A DNA stretch of 64,000 nucleotides. Source: Cheilinus undulatus (taxonomy: Eukaryota; Chordata; Actinopteri; Labriformes; Labridae). Within the stretch, counting starts at the first letter, position 1; every line of letters starts with the position of its first letter. The stretch covers positions 45,034,898 through 45,098,897 of the forward strand of contig NC_054865.1 of the NCBI RefSeq assembly GCF_018320785.1. The letters are read 5' to 3'. Shown one piece after another: positions 1 to 11,500 of the stretch. The position numbers and the translations under genes are program-made. The notes under the pieces are model-generated. The model searched no databases, was not told where the DNA came from, and saw only the letters and a program-made list of their open reading frames with translations.

Positions 1-50
1 GAAATCTCAGGCGCCCCCTAAGGGGTTCCTGGACCCCAGGTTGGAAACCA
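1..50. repeat. Fragment of a hAT-like non-autonomous repeat
   Basis: The left edge carries a GC-rich stretch with the words CCCCTAAGGGG and GGACCCCAGGTTGG. These resemble the ends of common teleost hAT-type MITEs, and related wording occurs at 40.4-40.74 kb. The rest would lie off the window, so this is a weak call. Confidence 0.25.
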
Positions 51-175
51 AGGTGATGATTATCCCTCTTTTTGAATTAAGAACATGGTATGTAGGTATA
101 ACATAGATGGGCAGTGATGATAATTCCTTTGTCAACAGTTTTTGACATATTGTAGTAAAGTGGTGGTTCTCTTAC

Positions 176-224
176 CTGTCACCAGAGCAGAGAGGAGAAG
201 CAGAGGTACTGTGCCAGTCATCAT
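176..224 (-). CDS. First coding exon (signal peptide) of an unidentified secreted or membrane protein; gene continues off the left edge
   Basis: On the minus strand two consecutive ATG codons (224-222 and 221-219) open a 49-nt reading frame encoding MMTGTVPLLLLSALVT. It ends at 176, directly before a good splice donor (GTAAG at 175-171). The peptide has the shape of a signal peptide: a short polar start, a hydrophobic PLLLLSALV core and a small-residue end. The exon ends in phase 1, the usual phase for signal-peptide exons of secreted or immunoglobulin-type receptors. A TATA-like element lies about 50 bp upstream. The gene points away from CCDC81, leaving about 640 bp between the two start codons. 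Nothing after residue 16 is visible, so the family cannot be named. Confidence 0.45.
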
Positions 225-270
225 AGTGATACCTCACAACAAGGATGTTCGCCTTGACTTGTCCACATGT

Positions 271-338
271 CTCTTTATACTAGCAATTTAGGCTGAGTCA
301 CTCAAACGTGTGAGTCAGCTTGTAAACAATCTGAGTCA
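271..338 (-). promoter_or_regulatory. Candidate promoter: TATA-like box plus three TGAGTCA sites
   Basis: Read on the minus strand, TATAAAGAG (279-271) sits about 50 bp before the signal-peptide ATG. Just upstream are three exact TGAGTCA words at 294-300, 311-317 and 332-338. TGAGTCA is the AP-1 consensus. The first is embedded in GCTGAGTCA and the second in TGAGTCAGC, which also fit NF-E2/MARE-type sites bound by CNC-bZIP and Maf proteins. Position and clustering support a promoter for the leftward gene. Function is inferred from motifs only. Confidence 0.4.
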
Positions 339-692
339 TATTGATCAGCTGTTCTAAAGCACTGCAGCCTGGCCGTAGCTTTCTGCGGTTTCCGTCAACC
401 AAAAGTGAAAGAGGATATAGGAAACGTAAGGTAAATACTACATGAGAATTCCCAGAACGTCAGCTTTAACAGCCAAGACAAACACAGCAAAGTGTGTCTA
501 TAGTTGCATAAACACTAACTAAATCTACAGTGCCATTTTTGCCTTTTCTTTCTTTCACACAGCCAAAGAATAAGCAGAAGTTTCCGTTTACTTCGCTAAA
601 CCTTTAAAAATCAGAGAAAACATGTTAAGGCTTTACCTCTTGGAGCTGAAATCTGAGCTCTTCAAATTGTTGTAGCATTGAGACGTAGTACC

Positions 693-736
693 CGGATTGG
701 CGCGTGCACTGCGGGGGGTGCATTGCTAGGGGCAAC
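693..736 (+). promoter_or_regulatory. Candidate CCDC81 promoter: inverted CCAAT box and RFX X-box-like site
   Basis: An ATTGG (inverted CCAAT) lies at 696-700 in a GC-rich stretch. ATTGCTAGGGGCAAC lies at 722-736. The latter matches the two half-sites of the RFX X-box (GTTGCC and GGCAAC) with small deviations. It is about 130 bp before the CCDC81 start codon, where X-boxes of ciliary genes usually lie. The motifs are seen; the function is inferred. Confidence 0.4.
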
Positions 737-867
737 CGCGGCTGTCAAACGCTTGTCTTGATGCCTGGCTGTTAGAGCCAAGAGGGAGAGCAAGAAGAGG
801 AACTATGACTTTAAATAAATAGTTCCAAGCTTCATCTTGTGGAGTTTTCCCGGACGGTTTAAGAGAA

Positions 868-2443
868 ATGACGGACATACTGAGGCTGGTGTCAGAGGCG
901 GACAGACGGACTTCACCTACTCTCTCTAAGCTGTCTGAAAACGGTCGGCAAACTTTTTAACGAGTAGGCTTAACTGCGCATGTCTGTCATTTCATTTTCT
1001 CTATGCTGCCATCTGACAATTCTTAATGTTTGTTGTAGATATCAACGGTATCTGGGCTGATGTGTCCGCTTATATTGAACGTCAGATGACCTTACAGAAG
1101 GTTAGTCTGTCATTCTGTCTATCTGGCATGAACATGACAGGGACGCTATTGACTTTACATTATAGCCATATAGCATGATGGCCTATTTTCAGTGCCTAAA
1201 AAGTTTTAACCACTTTGGATGTTTTACCCTTTTACTGTTTTTTAATCAATCATGATCAATCTAGTTAGGCTTTTTGCACAAAAAAAAATCCAAAAACCAT
1301 CTTTAAAGTGAAAACAGATTTCTACAAAGTAATATCAATCAAATGAAAATACGTTATTTAAAATAAGTGACTGTAGAACATTCACCTCCTTTAAGCCAGT
1401 ATTTAGACGCACCTTTGGCTGCAATTACAGCTCCGCAAGATGTCTCAACTGGACTTGCATATCTATACACTGAAACTGTATTCCTTTCTTCTTTGCAAAA
1501 CTGCTCAATCTCTGTCAGGTTGCACAGGGATCAGGCGTGAACAGCCCTTTTCAAGTCCAGACACAATTTCTCAGTTGGATGGAGGTCACTCCAACAAGTT
1601 CACCTTGTTGTCTTCAAACCATTTCAGTGTAGCCTTCGCTGTATGCCTCAGGTTATTGTCTTGCTGGAATATAAATCTTTTCCCAATCTGTAATCCTCTT
1701 GCAGACTGAATAAGATTGTCCTCCAGGATTTTCCTATATTTTATTCATTTCAACCTCTACCTCTGCAAGCCTTACAGGGCTGGCTGCCGAGAAGCATCCC
1801 CACAATATGATGCTGTCACCACTGTATTTCTTTCTTTTTTTTTTTTTTGTCAAAAAGCCAAATTATATTGACCATGATTGAGTTATAAAATCAATAAAAG
1901 TGAAAAACATCCAAGGGTGTGAATATTTTTATAGGCACTATTTAATATTTTAAAGCCAAGCCCCCCCAGGACCCACATCATTTTTTGTCAAACATTAAAA
2001 ACATCAACTGTTTTCACCAATAAAATCCCATCAGGAGAGACCCACACAATTCTTACCATAAGCCCTTTGTATACACTGTCCCATCAGCGTGCTGTAACTA
2101 TTTAGGTTAATGCTGTATGTGCAAATCTAATTTTGAAAATCTCAGGCCAGAGAGAGTTAAAATCTTCGGGGCCAGCCCAGGGTGAGAATCAGTGATTTAA
2201 AAAACACAAATATTGATACTCATTATTTTAATATGCATGTAGACGTTTAGGGCCTAGGTTAAGAGTTTTTTTAATTTTGTGTTTTGTTTGTGTGTGTGTG
2301 TGGTTTTGTGCCTGTATTTATTTTAACTCAGAATGTATGTGTGTGTTTCTGTGAGGGTAGTCCTTCCTCACAGCCTATTTAGGGCGTGAATGTGTCCTCC
2401 CCTGGCAGCCAACTCTTTGCAGCAACCCGACTAAACAGCCAGA

Positions 2444-2501
<58 letters not shown>

Positions 2502-5500
2502 GAAACTCATAAATTGATCGATTCTAACAGGGGGTTCAGCTGGCAGGACTTGGCACCTTCACCTTCTCTCAGCAGAAGTTGGACATCGGAAACAGGTTCA
2601 CAATGATCCAAAGACCCATCTTCATCCTTGCAGGCAAACTAATCCAGTCCCTGGGTTTAAAGCAGGGCAGGCCACTGGCTGCAGGTGAGCACATTTTTAT
2701 TCATAAAAACAAAGTAAATATATGTTCTGCACTGCAAAAACACAAATCTTGGCAAGTGAATTTGTCTGAACTGGAGCCAGAAGTTTGCTTGATAGTATGC
2801 TTAATATATGCCACATTCACTGGGAAAGGGGGTTTACTTTTTAAATATCTTTAAATGTGACATCTGCTGATATATGTCTAAATTAGCCATTATCCTTTAT
2901 AGGCGCCAAGCAAATAAAAATGTCTTGCCTTATTTGTAGATTTATTGGACTGTTTTACTTCTTAAAAGCAATGTGGGGTTTGCTTTTATTTTTAAGATTG
3001 TTTATTTGGACTTCACAGATAATTGGAGCTTCTAATAAGTGTATGGAGGTATTTTTGACTAGACATTCGACAGATACACTAAGATTTGAGCTGTTGCAGT
3101 GTGATAGTGGTATAATATTCTGAGAAGTAATCAGGGGTGGAAAGCAATTTTACATTTACTCAAATTACTGTAATTGAGTAGTGTTTTTTGGTGGTACTTG
3201 TACTTTATGATGTACAATTTGAAATGAGTACTTTTACTCCTACTTAACCAGAGTAACTGTGCTTTTACTTGAGCAAAATACTCTTGTACTTTCTTAACCT
3301 CTGCTGACTACATAGTAGCACAAAGTTAGAAAATGGTTCCGCATCACATCCCAAAACAACACCTGTACACATCACAAACTGGAGTGTTAATATATCTTAG
3401 GGTTGAACATTTCTGAGTTGATTTTAACTCCCAAAGAGTTATTTTAACTCAAGTCTGAGTAAAATGGTCCTCAGTGTTGGAGTTATTTGGCAGTGTTGAT
3501 CTACCAGTGTGAGTTCAACACTGTAAAGCATCAGGTGAGCTGAGCCTCGGCCATCGCCATCTCAAATCATGCCCTTGGGCAGAGTGTTTAATTGTGTTTG
3601 GATGCTGCCTATTATACAGGGATCCTCGCTAGAATTCCTTTTCTCATGTTTCTGATGGATTTTTGTTTTTTATGTGAGACACATTTGCACCATGGCAGAA
3701 GTTATCCAGTGAGTCAGAGTTCCTGCCTGCTCCTTAAAGACCCATAGTATTATTCATTAGTGTGCATTGCTATTGTAAGATGGTACTCCAGCTCTGTCAA
3801 ATTGTGAAATATTTCAGACTTTCAAAGGTGTAGTTTAACCATGAGTAGCGTGGGTCGATATAGACACTTTTAAAGTGCTAAGTTTAACTTTGTATTAGTT
3901 AACACTGTAAATCATGCTGTGTGTTTTACTTCACTATAGAGGTGGTACTTTACCTGAACAACCTAGCTGGAGATGTAGTCTCTTATCATATTTTACGATA
4001 AAATCCCTCAGTGGCTTAAAGTAAACTATAAATGAAATTACTTGTTCCTTTTAATTGAGTAAATTTACAGGCCAGTATTTTTACTTCAATAATTTTTTAC
4101 CAGAGTATCTGTAGTTTTACTTGATAATTCAAGGTAATAGTGTAAGGTTTTGGTATTCGCTCCTTTACTTTTGTTCTAGAAATTTAGAATCTTTGCTCTG
4201 AGTTAAACTTAAAGAAAATGATAGATATTTTATTTTCATCTGAATCAACAATACTCAAACAGGTCAGGTTATGTAGTACATGTTTCTTTTCAGTGTAACA
4301 AAATATTAAAATTTGAAGCCAAATGTTCCTAGGCTTTATGTACAAATAAGAAAAAAAGAAGCTACAGCCTACTAGCAGCGGTACAAGACTGTTTTACTCA
4401 AATAAAAGTACAGTTAACTATTTTGGTTAAAATATACGCAAGCAGAAGTAAAGAACTGACCAATAAATCTACTGAAGTACAAGTAAACCTTATTTCATTT
4501 GAAGGTTATTTCTATGGTACTGAGTAGATATTAAGGGGTTGTAAAGTAAAATATGATGATTCCTTATTGGCAAAAGCAGCATGAGGGTATGGATCTCCAA
4601 CCAGGTTATTTAGAGAAATGCACACATGCATATTAAAATCCAGCAGCTGTTTTGGGATATAGAATCATTCTCTTGCTCTGTGCTGCTGACTGTCATGTGC
4701 AGTCACTTTACCGGCCAATTTCATGGTGCTGACAGAAAGCTACAAACTCCTCATTTTAACTGTAAGTGTTAATTTTGAATGACTTCCCCCAGAATACACA
4801 AAAGTAACAGTGCAATTATTGGTGCACAATGCAGTTACTTGATTACAGTCATTTGAGTAAATGTAATGAGTTATTTTCCACTGCTGCCTACAGGACAATC
4901 ACTCATGAAAACAGTTGAAAGAACAATAACGGTACTTTTGTGTCTGTGTCCATTGCAGCAACACACATACCTGTGGTGCAGCTAAATTTTGCAGCAGTGT
5001 CACAGGAGACTCCCTTCAGTCGAGACGTGGTGGAGGGCTGTGTCAGAGAAACTCTTCTGCTGCTCTACAAAGCTTTGGCCACTGAACAAAATATCTTCCT
5101 CACCTTACAGGGGATTGGAGTTTTGTCCTTTAAGAACAGCAAGGTGGCTCTCCTGCTCGTTCTATGACTCTTGTTTATTGTTATGGTCTAGGTAGGCCAG
5201 TGGTTTAATATTAATCTAGTGTCACTGATGTCATTTAAAGGTGCAGATGAAGTTCAACAGAGATTTTATTAACTCCATGGATGGGACTGGAAGGCTGCTG
5301 TTAGCCTTTACTAAAGTGAGTCTGAACATGTTAATGTGTGTTTGCATCTCACAGTAAATAATGAGTGCACAGTAAGTGCTTTCATACAGATAATTGGTAC
5401 TTTGCCCCTGCAGAGACCTGGGAGCAGCGTGTCTTTACTGTCTAGTGGACCGTCCAGGCTTCACAAGCCACGGCCTGCCAACCCCATCACCCTGCCAAGT

Positions 5501-8500
5501 GTCTGCTCTCCTCCACCAGACAACAGAGCCAGTGACAAAGATCCTCGGTGCTCGTCACCAGCCCCAGACCAGAGGAATGCAGGAGGTGAAAGAGCTTTTC
5601 TTCACAAGGCTGACAATTTGGCGTTTGATAGCACTTTAATGAGGCTAAATTAAATGTTGAATCCAATCCAAGTCCTTTCAAACGCTTATGCAAGGCAAAA
5701 GACTTTTGTTCCTCTCTGTTTGGCTGAACTGGCACTGCAGTCTCTGCAGAGGCTGTACCAATCATAATATAGCAGAAATGATGTTGATTCTCATCTGATG
5801 TTAACTCTCAAAATTTACTAATTACTTTAGCTGTTTAATTGACAGTAGAGAAAATAAGCCTTATTTGAATTATTGTTTGGAAGTCTATTAAATGGGAAGT
5901 TCAGCTGAGGGTTGATTAACTTGGCTTAGTTCAAATATGAGGGGGAGGAAGAAGCTTGCCTGGTTTATCCACAGAGAGCAAGATCTACATAATTCCTGTT
6001 TTAAACTCACTCATTAACACATTATGCCCTATTTTTCAAACACGGTCATACAAATTAAAGTTTCTACTTTTAGGGAGAGTTTAATGCTGAACTATTTTCT
6101 ATTTGGCACATTATATTTCTCCATTTTCTACACCGCTTATCCCATTTGGGGTTTTGGGGAACGTAAGATGTTTCTACACCATGACTGGAGTTCACCTGTG
6201 GTCAATTAAATTGATCGGACACAATTTGGAAAGGCACACACCTCTCTATAGAAGGCCTCACATCTGACAATGTATAACAGGGGTCATGAGGTCAAAGGAA
6301 CTGCCTACAGACCTCAGAGGCAGGACTGTTTCAAGGCACAGATCTGGGGAAGGCCGCAAAAAGAGGTTCTGCTGCACTCAAGGTTCCTTAGAGCACAGTG
6401 GCCTCCATAATTCTCAATTTAAAGAAGTTTGGCACAACCAGGACTCTTCAGTGAGCTGGCCAACCGGCCAAGCTGAGTATTCAAGGACAAGGGCCTCAGT
6501 GAGAGAGGTGACTAAGTCCCAGAAGGGCAAACATCACTGCAGCCCTCCACCTACATAGGCTTAATAGCGGAGTAGCGAGATGGAAGCCTTTGCTCTTACA
6601 TGGAGCTTTTTTGCACCTGCAAGTAGGCTTTCAAGTGTTCTGCACTGAAGAGAGGCTTTTGTCTAACCACTCTGCCATTAAGCCCAGATCAGTGATGCTT
6701 GTCCTTCTGGAACTTTGTCCCATCTCCACAGAGGATCTCTGGGGCTCAGTCAGTGTGACCATCGGGTTCTTGGTAAGGCCCTTCTTCCCAGAATGCTCAG
6801 TTTGGCTGGGTGACAAGCTCTTGGAAGAGTCCTGGCAGAGTCTTGGTTGTGCTAAACTTCCATTTGAGGGTTATAGGGACCACTGCACTCTTGGTAACAT
6901 CAGTGCAGCAGAGTTTTTATTATAGCCTTCCTCAGATCTGTGCCTTGCAACAATCCTGTCTCTGAGCTCTGAAGGCAGTTCCTGTCCAATCAATTTCATT
7001 TGACACAGGTGGACTCCAGTCAAGGTGTAGAAACATCTCAGTAAAGATTGGGAAAACAAGAGAACCTGAGTTAAATTTCCAGTATTGTTGCAAAGGGTCT
7101 GAATACTTATGTCAGTGTGAGATTTCAGTTTTTTAAAATAAATTTGCAAAAATTTCAAAAATTCTGATTTGACTTTGTCACAATGGGGTACTGAGTGTAG
7201 ATTATTGATTATAGAAATGATTTCAACTGTAGCATCTGGCAGATAACACTAGCCAGTGTTTATTTGTTGTGTTCAGTCAAGTTAACGATGGCATCTACAG
7301 GTAGTACACATAAATGCTGCTTCAAAAAGTTTTTTAGGAGGCAGACGAAGTCCCCTATTGGGCAAACTCTGATCTGTTATTTAACTATTAAACTGATGTT
7401 GAAACCCCTCTTTATGAAAAACAAACAAAGACTTAACAGGGTGTTATAACTACAGCAAAGAAATACAGCAGAATGACGGACAGTATATTGTGTCTCTACA
7501 GAAGTTCCCCAACAGAGAGAACCTAAATCCTATCAGCCACTACAGCCCGCCAAGTTGAAAGCTGTCACCCCATCTGAAGAACCGAATCCAAAACCCCCAA
7601 CAGAGGCTGCAAACAAGTACTACACTCAAAGACACAAAGGAGCACACACTCTCTTAGGAGAGGCTCAGATTGCAGGGCACAGAGCTGCTGATTGCAGGTA
7701 GATGAGAGCTGAGAGCTCAGCAGGGGGCTCGTATTGTCACTGCCCCGAGGCAGCGTCCTGCTCCATCAATGATGCACGACCACCTGTGGGACAGATTCTT
7801 CTTCTGTCATCATCTACCTGCACTTCAGCCACACACATAGACACCAGTAATCTAGGTAAACAGCTATGGAAAAATACTCAGGAAACAAATTCTATAATGG
7901 AGAGAGGGGCAGAAGGGAAGATGGTCCTAGTTGTTTCAACCCAACAAACCAATCCTCAGTGTTCTTCCTTATAATAGTAATGTTGATCTAAATGGGAAAG
8001 TGAATATTGATGAAAAAACAAGTGCAGGACAGGATAGTGTAAATATGATAGCCATTGGCTTAGTTCCATTAGTTGTCCATTGCAGATTTTACTTTAAATA
8101 CATAATTAAAACCTGATGTACAATAAGGCCATTAATAATCTCTGTACATTATGCAGAGGAGGCTTCAGCTGCTTCTGGTGGTGTTGTAACAAAATTAGGG
8201 GCCCTGAGATTTATGATCCTTCTACTTGACAGTCATGTACTTTCTGAATTACAAAACCTAGAGAGCAAAAGGTGAGGCTAGTTCAAATTTGAGTGTTCAG
8301 GTGTTTTCTAAAGTGTTAACAGAGACAGCAGATCGTGTGTCTACAGGAAGGGCGTTCACTAGCAGCTAGTAAACCCTGCCCAAGAGGCCTAGGTTACCTA
8401 CAGGTCACTCAGGTCAAGGCAGGGATCTAGGGGGTGCTTAACATAATGAAGAACATTTCATAAGGAACATTAAATGCATTTAAAGAGATGTAGCATGAAG

Positions 8501-11500
8501 AGTATCAAAAAATTAAAATTAAGAAAGGAGATGTCCTGCAAAAATGAGCACAGATAGTGACTATAACTAAAGAATTAAGTAAGAGTATTATCTGATTTAT
8601 TTATCTGATCAAACAAGTGAAGTGTATTGATTATAAAAACTTCATTTATTCTATTTGAATCACCAATTATCTACACCTGTGATTCTGAAACCTTTCTTTC
8701 TCAAGTCAAAAATACAAGGTCCTTATACACGTGAAATAGCCTCTTCAACACTTGTCACAGTGTCTTTAGCTGTTGTACAGCTGTAGTTAGAGATGCCTAT
8801 AAATACTTGTACTCAATAAACACCGAAGATACTGCACTTGATATAAATTTGCATCATGGTATTAGCCTCTAATTACTTTAATGAATAAAATTTGCAAATT
8901 TGGAGCCATGTCTGCAGTTTGTTGATATTTTGACATAAGTTAGGATGACAATCGTAGAGCAGGGTGCTTTAAAATGCACTGCTACATTTTTAAGCAGGGG
9001 TGTGGACCAGTTGCAGGAACAGGGCATAACTACCACAGAGAACCCAAGCATGCACGGGGAGGACATGCGAACTCCACGCAGAAAGGTCGCAGTCCAGCAG
9101 GGATTTGAACCAGGACCCTTTTTGCTGTGAGGAGGCAGTGTTAACCACTGCACAACTGTGCATTCCTCCATTTGAAAAAAGTTATTTTTTGTTAATTTAA
9201 TCTTTTCTAGTTCAACAGAGCTACTGTAATGTCACAAAAAAAGACTTTGAAAGGATTAGGCAGTGGCACCAGTGTTAACATCCGTGCACCCCAAGTACAG
9301 AGGCTGTTGTCCTTAATGCAGGTAGTCCAGGTCTGAGCCCGGCCTCTGGCTCTTTTCTCATATTTTATCCCCCAGTTTCCAACACTATCCACTGTCCTGT
9401 CTCTCAAATAGAGACATAAAAGCTCAAACACATAATCTTAAGAGAGAAAAACAGTACTAGACAGAAAGTGTTAAAACTATCCATGCCATACTGTAAATAT
9501 CTCTCATGCACAATGAAATCTTATGGATTAGAGTCTGTTTGACTTCGATGTCCAAGATAAAATAGACTCTCTTTGTCATATGAGGTATACAGTCAAGACT
9601 CTGTCTCCTGTCCCAAGGCCTACCACCTCCATCTCACCACCAGAGGTCTCTCTTGTACCGGAGGAACCTCATGTGACTCTCAGCTGCTCTGGCCACACCC
9701 GGGCTGGACAGGTGAGTGAGTAGATACAGTATACTTGTGAATCTTTTTACTTTGTGTGTGTTATTATAGATTTATACTGACTTTAATTGTTGTCTTTGAA
9801 AGTCAAGATGGGGTTTAGGGTGGAGTCACTCTTCTGCTGGAGCTGTGAAAGTTAAATTTAGAGGTTTTAGTGATTTTTCAGTGAGTTATATCTTCCATGG
9901 GATGTCCTTGTAGTGTCAGCCTATCTATTAGGAAGGGGAGGTGGCTGGAGAAATGAAAGGATGGAGGGCTAAACTGCTTATTATTTGGAATGAAGAGCCT
10001 GAAATAAATGATCTTCATTTTTTTTGTGGGAAGTTCAGATGTCTGTCTGACAAAAATGCATTTTCTATCAATTATTTATTATTACATTTACATTTCCTCT
10101 GACCATTACAGGAGCTGTGTTACGTTTGTATGCAGCGGGCCAAGAGAAATGTTCCTGTGTACCTGAGGAGGCAGCAGGAGGCCGAGGAGAAAGCCCAGGA
10201 GAAACTCTTACTGCTTCAAGAACAACATAGAGACAAACAGTTCATGAAGGAAGAGCAGGTGTGTGAAAGTGGGATGTAATGAGTTAAATGAGTCTATTAT
10301 GTTAAGTATTTCGTTTTGGATAGCTTTTAAAGGTGACATATCATGCCCCATTTTGACCCTTTTGGTTTTGTTGTGAATCTCTTTAAATGCAATGAACTCC
10401 TTCTCAGCCTGCCTCTCTCTCTCCTTGTTGTATATCATGAGTGAAATTTCAGAGCAGTGGGGATTTTTGCATGGTTAATAGTTAAAAAGGTTTGTGAAAC
10501 AGACTGAAAATGAAACACTTTGTCCCACACACCCAACAGCAGGAGTGAAATAAAACTCAAACTAATATTTCAGGTCAATTAAAGGCTGCAATAAAATCCT
10601 GTACAATGAAAATACCCAGGATAATAAAACTGAAAAGTCCGGGTGGTTCCAGAGTGTTTGGGGTCAGAGAGCTCAGAAAACGGTTTCATTCCCTCAGCAG
10701 CACATATGTGGGTCATTAAAAGTCCAAACTGAACCACATCAAGTCTCTTGCATGTTGTTTTTGCCAGTATTGTTTCAGTTCAAACTGAAAAAGCTTTCTC
10801 TTTATGCTACTTTATGCTCAGAGGATTTCTTTCTCAGTGCATTTAAAATAAAAGTGTTTTTTGTTGTTTGATGGCAGGAAAAGTTGAATGAGCAGCGTCA
10901 GCATGCAAAGCAGGTGGCTACATTCAACCTGCAAATGAATGAACAGAAGAAGGAGAAGACTCTCTTTCCTCACTTCCCTGTGAGTATTACTGAACATTAA
11001 AAGGTACAATATGTATAATTTTTACACTGAAATGTCAAACTGATTTTTAAAATTCGTTTTTCACTGTAACATGAACATATTTTACAGTAATCTCAAATGT
11101 TTCCATCAGTTTTTAAAGCCAGGGAAACTGATTTCTTAAAATTGTAACAGAAGTATCAACAGAGGCGCCATGACAACACAAGCATGTTTATTGTTGCCAT
11201 GCAAACAGTGGAGGGAAGCATGAACTACTACTGTAAGCTGTCCTTCTGCCACTGTATATCATCTGGTTTTTGCTGCTTACTTGTGATGGACTGCAGTTAT
11301 TTTCTGCCACTGGCCTTGTGTTCTGCCATAAAAGATTGCCCCCTAATGGGTAACACTACCACTCCCCCTCATCCCTGTTCTGGCAATGGATGACATTAAT
11401 TATCCATTGCATTTGTCATCTAACTATGACATGTAAAACTTAACTATCTTCTTGCTGCTTTCTGTATTTAGACTTCATTTATCTTCCCATCCCGGCCCCT

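Noticed and set aside
2444-2501. Possible CRISPR-like regular repeat
   Set aside because: It is a plain tetranucleotide microsatellite with no spacers.
5336-5653. 105-codon open frame
   Set aside because: It is CCDC81 exon 6 (5414-5585) with intron read-through on both sides.
8958-9177. Possible functional tRNA gene
   Set aside because: The tRNA-like head lacks a complete cloverleaf and continues into a SINE body; same for the segments at 32.3 and 61.6 kb.
10321-10877. Possible MITE starting 'taaaggtgacatatcatgcc' in CCDC81 intron 9
   Set aside because: The start resembles a common fish MITE end but no inverted partner was found before exon 10.
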